From assembly GCF_017591425.1 (NCBI RefSeq), contig NW_024465777.1:4650001-4714000 (forward strand): DNA of 64,000 nt. The letters are read 5' to 3'. A model generated the notes under the pieces. The model was given only the letters and a program-made list of their open reading frames with translations, was not told the DNA's origin and made no database searches. The stretch is from Ochotona curzoniae (taxonomy: Eukaryota; Chordata; Mammalia; Lagomorpha; Ochotonidae). Positions 39,410 through 50,869 of the stretch are shown piece by piece. Position 1 is the first letter of the stretch; each line of letters begins with the position of its first letter. The position numbers and the translations under genes were made by a program.

Positions 39410-41069
39410 ATTTTGCTTATTTTTTATCATAATTCTTCTTATCTCCTTTTTATTGGTGATCTTCACCACAACAATAGAGTGGTGGATCGCCCTCCAAAAC
39501 CCACCTCTTGGATATAAACATCATAACAGCGCTGTGAGGAGGCCCTCGGCCCAGAATTTGGCTGAAACTGAGGCCAAGCGAGGCGCTGGGAATAACCTAG
39601 AAGAATGACACCCTGGACTGCATCAGGGACCTGACTCAGGCTCCTGCGAGTGCCTTCCGGAAGCAGACACTTAGGACATTCTCTGTGACCTCAGAGGGTT
39701 AGCCAAGGATGAGGAAGTTGCAAAACTCAGCAATCACAGAGGAAATGGCAAACAGCTCAAGGGAACTCCCAAGGAACTTAAACAGGAACCAGGGCAGAAG
39801 AGGCAAGAGGGGAGGAGGCCCAGGAAACCCACAATGTTGGATGTGGCTGAAGCAGAACTCATTATGTTCCACAAGAAATCTGAGCACCAAGGTGGTGGCT
39901 GAGGAAAATGCAGGACAACCACATCCCACAGTGGCATCCACCGGAGTCACTGCTCGGGCACCCAGCAGCCTTCATCAGAGCTAAGGGAGCAGCATGCCCG
40001 GTCCTAGCATGACAGTCAGAAAAGATGCATTGAAGAGGAGTATAGGAAGGATAGAGGTGCTTATGCCAACCTCCCCGTCCCCATCTGATGTGGCGTGGAG
40101 ACACCTCACCTCCTGCTCAGTGGGGAAAGGAAGCTATATCAAGGTCCAGACCTTGAACTTGAAAGCCAGTATCTACTATGGTGAGAACTGGAGCTGGGCA
40201 GGGCTATGTTGCCCTTTCTCCAAGACACTCCCCCAGTAGAGCAAGACTGCAGACACTCGGGGGGTCAGGGAGGACATGGGCCTTACAGCCTGATACTGAG
40301 GCAGGACCCAGCGCCAGGGAAAGCCTGAAGGCCTCTGTCCCCAGGCCAGTTCGCAGTGGCAGCGTGCAGTTGAACCTGACATCAGTCAGGTAAAGTGGAC
40401 TCAGGTCAGCCTGTGTCACTGCCTGATTCTTGTGGGGCCTGGCATGCATCCACACACCTGTGCAGGGCCCTGTGAGCAGGAGCCTCAGGGGTGTCCAGCG
40501 TAGTCTCAGCCTGGGCAGCCAAGAGACCGCTTTCCCACCCCTCCTTGAACTGTGGGTAGAACAAGAACCCCAGTCCTGTGGAGGGTGCCAGAGTGAGTAC
40601 AGGGAAGAAGAGGGAGGTGAATGCTAGGTCATGCCTGAAGAACCTGGGCCTGCCATGATAGGGCCCTGTGTGCCCCTGCCAGTGCTGTCATGACCCCAGC
40701 CAAAGCAGAGACCCCAAAACCCTAGCCACTGCAGATTGAGGACAGGGGCCTCTGTAGTCCCAGCCCCCCATGCATTGCTGCTATACCCTTGCTTCTACGA
40801 CCATCAGTCACAGCACCCCAGTGGACCTGGAGCCAAAGCAGCCTAGCAGGCAGATGCTCAGAAACACTGCCACAGGAAGAAGGCTTTACCATGAAAGTCG
40901 CTTGTTCTAAGACCTAAAAACAACCGATATTCCAAATGTGCAAATATTTTAGGCACACAGTAAGAAAAAGATGAGCAGTAAGATGTGCTCAAAGGCACAC
41001 AATCATGCTGTAACAAGAGACTCCAACAAAAAGGAGGTTGCCTAAGGCCCACCAAAGGAAACATGAGGG
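39410..41069. other. Unidentified 1.65 kb segment
   Basis: No CSINE signature. The text is purine-rich on the + strand at 39700-39850, as in 5' parts of LINEs, but no reading frame or repeat is recognisable. Confidence 0.3.
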
Positions 41070-41326
41070 GTGGGCACTGTGGCACAGCAAGTTCAGCTTG
41101 GGACACCTGCATCCCACATTGGAGGGATGATTGGAGTCCCAGCCATTCTGCTTCTGATGCAGCACCTGCTCTGCCTATGCATCCAGGAAGAGAGCAGATA
41201 ACCAAATACCTGGGTCCTGGCCATTCATGTGGAAGAACTGGATGGGATTTCAGGCTCCTGGCGTTAGCCTGGTCCAGCCTCGCTTGCAAGAATTCAAGAA
41301 GAGAACCAATGAATGGAAGATAATCA
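41070..41326 (+). repeat. Old CSINE
   Basis: Sense, 'ggtgggcactgtggcacagc' onward, diverged. Confidence 0.65.
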
Positions 41327-41330
41327 TTCA

Positions 41331-41450
41331 GGCCTGGTGCCATGGCCTAGCAGCTCAAGTCCTCACCTTGAACATACTGGGATCCCATATGGATGCTGGT
41401 TCTAATCCTGGCAGCCCTGCTTCCTATCCAGCTCCCTGGACCCAAGACAG
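41331..41450 (+). repeat. CSINE, 5' half
   Basis: Sense, ends at 'tcctatccagctccctgg'; an A-rich stretch follows. Confidence 0.75.
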
Positions 41451-41589
41451 TTGAATCTTTAAAAAGCATTATATGAAAAAAAAAAATTATATGAATGAGA
41501 GTTTCAGCCAAGATGAAATCTTTTAAAAAGAACAAAATTGAAATTTTGGAAATAAAGAACTGTACAGTCAAATAGAAAATAAAACTGGA

Positions 41590-41910
41590 GACTCGGCATA
41601 GTAGCCATAGTGACTAGAGTGCTTGCCTTCCATAATCACATATGGGCTTTGATTCGTATTCCGGCTGCTCGGCTTCCCATCCAGGGGCTTGTGGCCTGGG
41701 AAAATAGTAGAGGACAGCCCAAAGCCTTGGGAGCCTGCCCCCTCGTGGGAAACCTGGAAGAAGCTCCTGGTTCCTGGTTTCAGCTCAGCTCAGCTGCAGT
41801 TATTGTGGCCACTTGGGGAATGAATCAACAGATGGAAGATCTTTCTCCCTCCTTCCTGTAAAAATCTGACTTTCCAATAGTAATAAATAAATAAATAAAT
41901 AAAATTGAAA
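41590..41910 (+). repeat. CSINE
   Basis: Sense, ending in a fivefold AATA tail (ataaataaataaataaataa). Confidence 0.85.
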
Positions 41911-42517
41911 ATCTCAACAACAGACCTCAAACAGAAGGAAAAGAATTTAAACTTAGGATTTTTTTTTTCAAAATACAGAAATGATTTTATACAGAGACAG
42001 AGAGAGAGACATGAAGGGAGTCTCCAAGATCTGTAAGACATCAATAAAGGCACAAATATGTAAGCTGTGGGGATCTCCAAGAGAGAAATGCGAAGTAACA
42101 GAAAAGATGTTCAAAACAGATCATAGCAGAGAAGCACTCCAGGCTTAAGTCAGATACAGACCTTCAAGTGTAGGAGGTCCAGAGGAGCCCGAAGAGACAA
42201 GGCCGGAAAAGCAGCAACACACTGTGCTCAGGATCTCAAGGTCCAACCCGAACATGGGACACTAAATTCCACAGGAGAAGAATTCCAAGGCCCACTCCAG
42301 CAAGTGCCCAGACAATTGACAGCACATTTCTCAGCGCCAACTTTACAGGGCAGCCAGGCATGGAAAGATGTACTCCAAGTTCTGAAAGAAACAACTGCCA
42401 AGCAAATGAGCCACCCCTAGCAACGCGACCCTTCCCTGAGGAAGGACAGGACTTCCCTAGAGAAACATACACTGGGAGCTGTCACCATTTGACCAGCCTT
42501 ACAAGATACTTAAGGGA

Positions 42518-42665
42518 GGACCCAGCGCAATAGCCTAGTGCCTAAATCCTCACTTTGCAAGTGCCAGGATCCCATATGCGCATGCTTGGGGATTGAACCA
42601 GCAGATGGAAAATCTTTTATCTCTCCTTTTCCCTGTAAATCTGCCTTTCCAAATATATTATCATA
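42518..42665 (+). repeat. CSINE, internally deleted
   Basis: Head (acccagcgcaatagcctagt) joins straight to the 3' part (ggggattgaaccagcagatg), with the middle missing. Confidence 0.75.
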
Positions 42666-42681
42666 AGAGAAAGAAACTAAT

Positions 42682-43014
42682 GTTATTTATTTATTTAAAG
42701 ATTTATTCGTTTTATTGGAAAGTCAGATTTATAGAGAGAAAAGATAGAAAGGTATTCATCCTCTGGTTCACACCCCAAGTGGCTGCAACGACCGAAGCTG
42801 ATCCGGCCAGAACTGATCTGAAGCCAGGAGCCTTTCCCAGGTTTCCCATGAAGGGGCAGAGTCCCAAGGCTTTGGGCCATCTTGTACCTCTTTCCCAGGT
42901 CACAAGTGGGCAGCTGGATGGGAAGTGGGGCAGCCAGGATATGAACTGGCATGCATACGGGATCCCAGCAGACTTAGGTGAGGACTTTAGCCTCTAGGCC
43001 ACCATGCTGGGTCC
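42682..43014 (-). repeat. CSINE with duplication
   Basis: Antisense, bracketed by agaaactaat at 42672-42681 and 43015-43024. Confidence 0.88.
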
Positions 43015-43166
43015 AGAAACTAATCTTTTTTTTTTTTTTTTTTAAAGATACTTAATGGAGCCAAGAGAATGACCATCACGGACCCATGGGAATCTGCAAA
43101 CCCCTCTAGGAAAAAAAAAAAAAAAAACAGGATATTCAGCACAAACAGAAGAAATGCTTGTAAACA

Positions 43167-43497
43167 AGAGTATACAGGCCTGGTGCGGTTGCCTAGCAGC
43201 TGAAGTTCTTGCCTGGAATGCACGGGAAATGCCATATGGACACTGGTTCTAATCCCGGAAGCTCCACTTCCCATCCAGCTCCCTGCTTGTGGCCTGGGAA
43301 AGCAGTTAAGGATGGCCCAAAGCCTTGGGACCCTGCACCCACATGAGAGACCCAGAAGTTCCTGGCTCCTGGCTTCAGATCAGCATAGCACCAGCTGTTG
43401 TGGTCACTTGGGGAGTGAATTATTGGATGGAAGATCTGTCTCTCCTCTCTGTTTATCTGACTTTGCAATAAAAATAAATAAATCTTTAAATTTAAAA
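43167..43497 (+). repeat. CSINE, full length
   Basis: Sense, 'ggcctggtgcggttgcctag' to tail. A 60-base antisense CSINE head fragment follows at about 43530-43590. Confidence 0.88.
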
Positions 43498-43591
43498 AAG
43501 TGAAGCAAGAAGGACTCCAACTACCACCTGTAATGGAATAACAGTATGCCAGGTGACAACTTAACTCGCCTTGCCACAACACCAGCCCCTG

Positions 43592-44230
43592 CTCCCTTTC
43601 TTTACAGGTTACGTGAATCACTTTTGTTCAAGAAAACTGCAGTACGTCGGTGACTGCCGTGGGTGCACAGGCAGTGGCACTTGTCAGTTTTGCAGGGAGT
43701 CCTGCTAGAGTCTCTGCTCACACACGTGTCATTCCCACGTGTATCTTCTGACACACGCAGATGCAGTCCACAAGTCACTCCTCCCCATATGCATCTGTAA
43801 ACTCTCCCGCCCTCTTACCTCTTTCTTTTTACTGTCCTTACAGTGCTACACGTTGTCATGGGCAGCCTGATGCAGATGCTGAGGCTGGGCGCTCTTCAGA
43901 GCTCCGAGGGACTGCATGTCGTGGTGGGCTCTGGCAGCCGCTTCCCGATGTCAGCACTAAGTACAGGCAAACAGACCTGTGACTCTGGAGCTGTGTCCGT
44001 GTAATCTTCACTGTGAATGTGACCTTGGTGGTCTGGAAGGGATTTCTGCTGGAGAGTTGATTCGGAAGGCTCGCTCACCTGACAGAGGGCCATCAGGAAC
44101 AGTAAGTCCCTGTCCAGTCTGTAAATGAGCTTCATCCGCCTGCTTGTCCCCAGGTCTTCCATGCTGCTTTCATGGATCTCTTCAAATTCTTTCATCAGCC
44201 TCCAGCTAGCCACCAGCTTGGACCTGGTGC
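43592..44230 (-). pseudogene. UBE2L3P: UBE2L3 processed pseudogene
   Basis: Intronless minus-strand copy of the ubiquitin-conjugating enzyme E2 L3 mRNA. Aligned by eye to remembered human UBE2L3: the N-terminal segment reads VASWRLMKEFEEIHESSM where the parent has AASRRLMKELEEIRKCGM. A later block keeps QVCLPVLSAD around the active-site Cys. The end keeps 'tacagatgcatatgggga' and 'cttgtggact' before the stop position. The start codon has become CTG (44214-44216), the stop position reads TGC (43763-43765), and the coding equivalent is 454 rather than 465 bases, so frameshifts are present. The 3' UTR also matches ('gcagttttcttgaacaaaag', 'gtaacctgtaaagaaaggga'), down to about 43592. Non-functional. 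Confidence 0.85.
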
Positions 44231-44279
44231 TGTTGCTGTCCCAGAATCAAAATAAACAAAGTTTCAAAATAAAAAGCCC

Positions 44280-44545
44280 TAGGGGCAGATGGTTAGCCTA
44301 GAAGTTCAAGAACCTGTTTGGGACACCCATGTGCTGCACAGAATGCTGGGGCTCCACCTTTGGCTCAGCTTCTCAGGGATGCAGACTCTGGGAGGCAACG
44401 GTGATGACTCAGATACCTGGGCTCTGGCCCTACCACCTCAAGTCACGGATTGGGGTCCCAGCACCTGACTCCCCCCACCCCAGTGCACTCACCTAGGAGT
44501 AAGCCAGCACATGGAATCTCTTCCAGGGCTTCTCAAATAAATTCA
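44280..44545 (+). repeat. Old CSINE
   Basis: Sense, diverged: 'ctgtttgggacacccatgtg' to 'agtaagccagcacatggaat'. Confidence 0.6.
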
Positions 44546-44611
44546 AAAAACCATCTTTAAGTAATAGTAATCTTGAATGTGAATGGAATAAATTTCCCCA
44601 ATTAAAAAATA

Positions 44612-44895
44612 CAGAGGTGTCAGTGTTGGGACTCAGTGAGTTCAGCCACCATTTCAGAAGCCAAAGGTTCATTTCCTGATCCAGCTGCCTGCTAATGTGC
44701 CTGGGAAGGCAGCAGGAGATGGCCCAAGGCCTTGGACCCCTGCCGTTCATATAGGAGACCTGAGTGGAGTTACTGGCTCCTGGTTGTAGACTGATCCGAA
44801 CCTCAATGTTGTGACCATTTGGGGAATGCAGCAGCAGCTGGAAGGGCTCTCTGTCTTGTTCTACCTTACAGATAAATAAATGACTCTTAGAGGAA
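44612..44895 (+). repeat. Old CSINE
   Basis: Sense, 'agtgttgggactcagtgagt' to 'ttacagataaataaatgact'. Confidence 0.65.
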
Positions 44896-44909
44896 AAAAA
44901 AATATAGAC

Positions 44910-45190
44910 TAGGCCGGGTGTTTTCATAGCAGTGAAGTGCCGCTTGGGATACCCAGAGCCATGTTGCAGTGGCTGGTTTGAGTCCCAGGTCTGCTTGTGA
45001 CCTAGCTTCCTGCTAAAGCACACCCTGAATGGCTGAGAGGCAGCAGATGATGGTTCAAGTACTTGGGTTCCTGCCTCTCACATGAGAGATCTGGATTGAG
45101 TTCCTCGCTCCTGACTTTAGTCTGGCCCATATGGCATCCCAGCGGATGCAAGGTGAGGACTTTAGCCAGTGGGCTGCTGCACTGGGCTCT
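44910..45190. repeat. Two CSINE pieces in opposite orientation
   Basis: A sense copy (44910-45127, 'gccgcttgggatacccagag') breaks at 'tagtctggccc' and joins an antisense head fragment (45128-45190, 'atggcatcccagcggatgca'). Confidence 0.6.
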
Positions 45191-45225
45191 CAATTCAAAA
45201 ATTTTAAAGAGCTAAAAAATATGGG

Positions 45226-45560
45226 CCTGGTGGTGTGGCCTAGTGGCTAAAGTCCTTGCGTTGAACGTGCCAAGATTGCATATGGGCACCGGTTCTAATC
45301 TCGGCAGCTCCACTTCCCATCCAGCTCGCTGCATGTGGCCTGGGAAAGCAGTCAAGGATGGCTCAGTGCTTTGGGATCCTGCACCTGCGTGTGGGAGACC
45401 TGGAGGAGGTTCCTGGCTCCTGGCTCCAGATCGGCGCAGCATCAGCCATTGTGCCCACTTGGGGAGGGAATCATGAGACGGAAGATCTTCCCCTCAATCT
45501 CTCCTCCTCTCTGTATATCTGACTTTGTAATAAAAATAAACAAATCTTTAAACAAAAGTT
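45226..45560 (+). repeat. CSINE, full length
   Basis: Sense, 'gggcctggtggtgtggccta' to tail 'aataaaaataaacaaatctt'. Confidence 0.88.
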
Positions 45561-45954
45561 AAAAAATATTTAAGAAGTCATAATAAGTTAAAGTTGCTTT
45601 ATTGTTGAAGAAAGAGCAATATATCTTGTAATCTTAACAGCATTCTGTATGGTGATGTGTTGCACAGGTTTGCGGCCCAGGAGCAATCAACTCTGCCATG
45701 TAGCCTGGGTGGGCAACAGGCCAAATCTGGTGGGCGTGGGTAGGCACACAACAATGTCCCCACCGTGAAGACATCTGACGCCACAGCTCACAGAGCATAG
45801 CCCAGCTACTCAGCAGCTCATGCCTGCATTTAGCAAGTCACAGAGATCACTTGACTGGCTGATGCAAAAGGGCCACTGATGGTTAGTTAGAAGGGGCTGC
45901 GTGGATGTCCCTGGAACTTCCCCTCCCCGGGAAGAGAGCGACCCAGAAGTAAAC

Positions 45955-46265
45955 TGTGTATCTGGATGTCTTGGACTGAATCGTGCTCCTGCACTGAAGT
46001 CCTCGTCCTTGAAGGAGCCTTATAGGAGCCTTGGCAGGAGACAGTCACATGTAAATGAGGTGCCCTAATTGAATAGAAGGGAGGAGTGTTCATGGTCAAG
46101 TCCACCGGGGTGTGTAGCAGGATTGTATCTGGTCACCAGCAAAGGCTCACCGGAGACCAACACTTGGCTTTGCAGCTTCCAGAACGGGGAGAAAGTTCCC
46201 ATCACTCAAGCCCCACAGTCTGTGACACTCTCTGGGCAGCGCCAGCTGGCTCATGCTGTGGCCAA
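45955..46265 (-). repeat. MLT1-like (MaLR) LTR remnant
   Basis: 'ttggactgaatcgtgctcct', 'aatgaggtgccctaattgaa', 'ttggctttgcagcttccaga' and 'cccacagtctgtgacactct' follow the antisense MLT1 order. Ancient. Confidence 0.5.
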
Positions 46266-46269
46266 GCTG

Positions 46270-47510
46270 CAGAGCCACATGTCATCATCAGCATCGTGAG
46301 ACATGCTGGGGTGGTACAACCTGCCACTTCCCTAATAACGCGAGTCTGGCCTGTCGATGGGGAGGCTGAATCTCAGAGTGTGACGACGCGTTATCCTTAA
46401 CAGAACAACGACCTCGGCTCCAGCTGCTGCTCCAGTTGCAGGAGTGCTCCTGGCCTTTTGGCATTCACTGTTGACTTGGCAAATGATGTGTGCCTCCCAT
46501 CATTTTTGGGAAGAAACACCGGAAGCAATTTGCTCAGACTAAGCAGGGCAGAAGTGCACTGTCATAGTCTTGCCTCAGAGCTGCCTCAGCTCTTTTTGAC
46601 CTTGTACATAAACATGTCGCTATCTTGATGACATTAGAGACTAGTGCTGTGGCACTGTAGGGTATGCTGCTGTCTGTGCCGGCCTGAGCATCACATCTGA
46701 GGTCTGGCCTGCCAAGGTGTCTAGGAAAACAACAGGATATCTGTTATTATTAAGATTGGGTCTGGAAAGTCAGAGTGGCAAGAACCTTATTTACACGGCA
46801 CAGTAAAACACACAAAATAAAGCAAAAAGATCTGGTCTGCTACTACAGAAAACTACCTGTGGGTCCACAACTCCATTTGTTCAGGCTGCAGACGTACTGA
46901 TACAGAGTCTGTGGCAGATGGAATGTGGGAGGGGTGAGAGTGAATGTCAGCACAGGCCTAGGGGTCGGGGGCAGGGTGGGAGGAAACCCACACTTGTCGC
47001 TGCAGATCACTGTTCCTTCACTTGCTTCTGAGACCAACAGCCCATCCACAGTACCCGAAGTGACTGCATGACCTGAGTGCGCATCCTGGTTAGGTGGTCT
47101 CCTGCCAGCCCAGCCCTGAGGTCAGGCACGCACAGCATCCATTCAGCACACGCAGGTTGACTGAGCGAGTGATTTTCCTCTAACCCCAGCCCCTGCTCCT
47201 CATGGACATCTCCTCGTGACTGCGTGGGGGAACAGATGGCCTTAGACCATATGCTGGCACTGCAGGAAGCAGAAGGGCTGAGGCATCACAGCACCACTTA
47301 GGGCTGGCCCTGAAGGACAGTAGTGTACCCCCACTGACAATCCAACTCCTTGACAAAGGAAGGTTTGGGGAGCCCTTCCAAGTGAACAGCTCTCAACAGA
47401 AGAGGGCCTGGTGAAGAGCAGAGGGACTGTGGAATGCAGAGTCAAAAAACCTAAGTGGCAACTATCGACTGTGACCTCATCTTACAGAAATGAAAACTGT
47501 TGACACAACG
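46270..47510. other. Intergenic, nothing recognised
   Basis: CSINE-free unique-looking sequence with no coding signature on either strand. Confidence 0.5.
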
Positions 47511-47512
47511 CG

Positions 47513-47795
47513 CGTTTGGTGCTGGTTCGTGTCCCAGCAGTCCTGCTTCCCATCCAGATCCCTGCTTGTGGCCTGGGAAAGCAGTCGAGGGCGGCCCAAA
47601 GCCTTGGGACCCTGCACCCGTGTGGGAGACCCGGAAGAAGTTCCTGGATCCTGGCTTCGGATCAGCATAGCATCGGGCGTTGCACTCACTTGGGGAGTGA
47701 ATCATCGGATGGAAGATCTTCCTCTCTGTTTCTCCTCCTCTGTGTATATCTGACTTTCCAATAAATAAATAAATAAATAAATCTTTTTAAAAAAA
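47513..47795 (+). repeat. CSINE, 5' truncated
   Basis: Sense; begins at the B-box region ('gtttggtgctggttcgtgtc') and has a fivefold AATA tail. Confidence 0.85.
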
Positions 47796-48111
47796 TCTAA
47801 AACTCGAAGGCCTATGCAACAAAACTTTGTTTCTGGCATCAGAGTTCAGTATAAGTTTAATATAGCACAGAGGAGCTTGGCTCTGCACAACCATTCCAGA
47901 ATCCAGATTCATTTAGCATCTCCTGCCCCTGCAGGTTCTCAGACCATCCCTGCTAGCAGAGCAGAGAGAGAACCAGGATCAGTACTCAGGTGGAACAGCT
48001 GTCATTTTCATTGGCCAAAATTTAGTCATGTGGCCATACTTATATAAGAGTGGGTCAAGAATTAGTGAAAGCAACTAGCTGTGCTATTTTTGGTCACTGG
48101 TAACTTTTTTT

Positions 48112-48412
48112 TTCAGATTTATTTATTTATTTGAAAGCCAAATTTACACAGGTGAGAGACAGAGATCTTCTGTTTGCTGGCCCACTCTCCAACTGGCTGC
48201 AATGGCTGGAGCTGAGCCCATCCAAAGCCAGGAGCCAGGAGCCTTTTCCAAGTCTCCCACGTGGGTACAGGGTCCCAAGGCTTTGGGCCATCCTCTATTG
48301 CTTTCCCAGGCCACAAGCAGGGAGCCAGAAAAGAAGTGGAGCGTTCGGGACGTCCATATGGGATCCCAGCGCCTTGAAGTGAGGATTTAGCTATGGAGCC
48401 ATCGTGCCGGGC
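48112..48412 (-). repeat. CSINE
   Basis: Antisense, ending 'agccatcgtgccgggcc'. Confidence 0.85.
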
Positions 48413-48650
48413 CTGTTGCCGATGTGTTAGGCATCACCGACAGAGAATGAGCCTGTGTTGACAGACTCAGTGCTCTCTCTCTCCGAGAGAAGATGGGAGT
48501 GGAAGACTAGCCATGGCAGAAGGAAGCCCCATCTGTCAGAGTGAGAGGAAAGGACAGATGCTAACAGAGTGACGAGAAGGCACAGGAGGAGAGAAGCGCA
48601 ATCAGGCAGGACCATTTTGGTTTCCGTAAAGTGCTGAGAGTAAGAAAAGG

Positions 48651-48975
48651 GGGCCCGGCATGCTGACTCAGGGGCTAAATCCTCATCTTCCAAGTGCCAG
48701 GATCTCACAGGAGGGCTGGTTCATGTCCCAGTTGCCCTACTTCCCTTCCAGCTCCTTGTTTGTGGCCTGGGAAAGCAGTAGACGATGGCCCAAGGCTTTG
48801 GGACCCTGCACCCACATGGGAGACCCGGAAGAAGCTCCTGGCTCTTAGCTTCAGATCAGCTGAGCTCCGGCCATTGCGGCTGCTTTGGAGAGTGAACTAG
48901 CAGATCGGAGATCTTTCTCTATGCTTTTCTCTGTAAATCTGCCTTTCCAATAAAAATAAATCTTCGAAAAAAAAG
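48651..48975 (+). repeat. CSINE
   Basis: Sense, 'gggcccggcatgctgactca' to the A-rich tail. Confidence 0.85.
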
Positions 48976-49284
48976 AATAAGAAAAGGTATGAGGTTGCAA
49001 AAGGACCCAGTGCAATGTGGCCATAAGAACCTGTGCTGGAACCAGTACGTCTAGTTTTGTGACTTTGTTCCACTGCCAAGAATTACCAGGGGAGGAAGCT
49101 CCCCGTGTAATTCATTCCAAGGTGAGATGCATGAAATCCAGAGCCTTTGGCACCAAGGTGTGGTGGAGCAGCCTTTGCCATAGATAACAGGTAGCTACCC
49201 TCATGTCACTACTGTGGGTTTCCTAACCCTTCCCTTTGTATGTTTTCCAAATTTTATTTTTTATTTTTATAAGATTTATTTTTT

Positions 49285-49615
49285 AAAGAGTTATTTTTTT
49301 TTTTTATTGCAAAGTCATATATAGAGAGAAAGGAGGAGAGTCAGAGAGGAAGATCTTTCGTCCAATGATTTACTCCCCAAGCGGCCTCAAGGGCTGGAGC
49401 TGAGCTGACCCGAAGCCAAGAACCTGAAGCCTCTTCCGGGTCTCCCACATGGGTGCAGGGTTCCAAAGCTTTGGTCCGTCCTCCTCTGCTTTCCCAGGCC
49501 ACAAGCAGGGAGCTGGATGGGAAGCTGGGCTGCAGGGATTAGAACCCGGCGTCCATAAGGGATCCAGGGGTGTTCAAGGTGAGGACTTTTAACCGATAGG
49601 CCATCCGGCCGGGCC
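49285..49615 (-). repeat. CSINE
   Basis: Antisense, ending 'aggccatccggccgggccc'. Confidence 0.88.
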
Positions 49616-49632
49616 CTATTTTTAATTTTTTT

Positions 49633-49962
49633 TTTAAAGATTTATTATTATTTTTTATTGGAAAGGCAGATATAGAGAGGAGGAGACAGAGAGGCAGATA
49701 TTCCATCTACTGATTCACTCCCCAAGTGGCCACTACAGCCAGAACTGAGCTGATATGAAGCCAGAAGCCAGGAACTTCTTGCAGCCTCCCATGTGGGTGC
49801 AGGATCCCAAGGCCTTGGGCCGTCCTTGACTACTTTCCCAGGTCACAGGTGGGGAGCTGGATGGGAAGTGGGGCCTAGAATTGGGATTAGAACCAGCACT
49901 CATATGGGATCTTGGCATGTATAAGGCAAGTACTTTTGCCACTAAATTACTGCGCCGGGCCC
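49633..49962 (-). repeat. CSINE
   Basis: Antisense, ending 'attactgcgccgggccc'; in tandem with the one before. Confidence 0.88.
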
Positions 49963-50200
49963 TATTTTATTTATTTAAGGAGAGAAAGAGATTCTAATCT
50001 GCCATTTTGTTCCCCCAAATGACTGTAATGGTTAAGACTGAGTGTGGGCTGAAGCCAGGAGCTGGGAACCCAGTCCAGGTCTCCCTCCAGCCATCACTGC
50101 TACCTCCCTGGAAGGACACCAAACAAGGAGGGGCCGGGTGGTAGTGCCGGGAGCTAAATGCAGGTGTTCACGAACGGGATGTGGCCGTCTCACCCACTGC
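49963..50200 (-). repeat. Old CSINE
   Basis: Antisense and diverged, 'ttatttatttaaggagagaa' onward; third element in a head-to-tail row. Confidence 0.55.
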
Positions 50201-50204
50201 TTGG

Positions 50205-50865
50205 CTGACCACCTGCCACTCTACATCTCTGTGTACTTTTTCTTTCTTATTTTCTCCCAATCCCCAGTGCTGCCTTTTCCTGCGCAGTTTAGGTTCTGCA
50301 AAAACCCCAGCGTGACAGACAGCTCCTCAGCCACCTCCCCTGCTCAGTGACTCCGGCCTCCCGGGGTTTGTGTGATGCCCTCATCTCCAGTGCAAGCGGG
50401 ATGGTGCCTTGCTTGGAACCACAAACTCGGGCAGAGGTGGTGGCTGTCACTGCTGCAACACACGTGTCCATCTCAGCGACTGAAGGCAGGAACTCTCCTT
50501 GCCAGCTTTGCGGCGTGAACAGCCCTGCTTCTACGAGGAAGTACTTCTGCTGGCTGTGGGAATGGGTTTGCAGGCAGCTCCCACCCCAGTCGAGCCTCCA
50601 GACCGGCTGACACTTCCTGAAGTCTTGTGAAACCCTAAGCATGGGACCCGACCGGGTCAGGGAACTCAGGAGGTAGTGACGGGCTGTTTATGCCTTGAGT
50701 TTGTGGTTGTTTGTGGTCAACTAGAATTCTTACCCTCAGCAGGACCCATAGTGGGGTGAGGGAGGGTGTGGGCGCAGGACACGGGGGGGGGGGTGGTGAA
50801 GGAGGAGAGGGTGTGTTACCCAGTGGGCACTTCCACCTTTGAGGCAGAAACAGGGACTCCTGGCA
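50205..50865. other. Upstream flank of ZDHHC18
   Basis: Unique sequence leading into the CpG island; a run of ten or more G at 50784-50794 is the only oddity. Confidence 0.5.
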
Positions 50866-50869
50866 CATT

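Larger units (their letters stand above)
41915..43165 (+). repeat. L1-like LINE fragment split by CSINEs
   Basis: 41915-42515 and 43040-43165 read like an old L1: 'gagaagaattccaaggccca', 'agttctgaaagaaacaactg', 'ccagccttacaagatactta'. Two CSINE insertions separate the parts. The tentative call rests on remembered L1 text. Confidence 0.4.
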
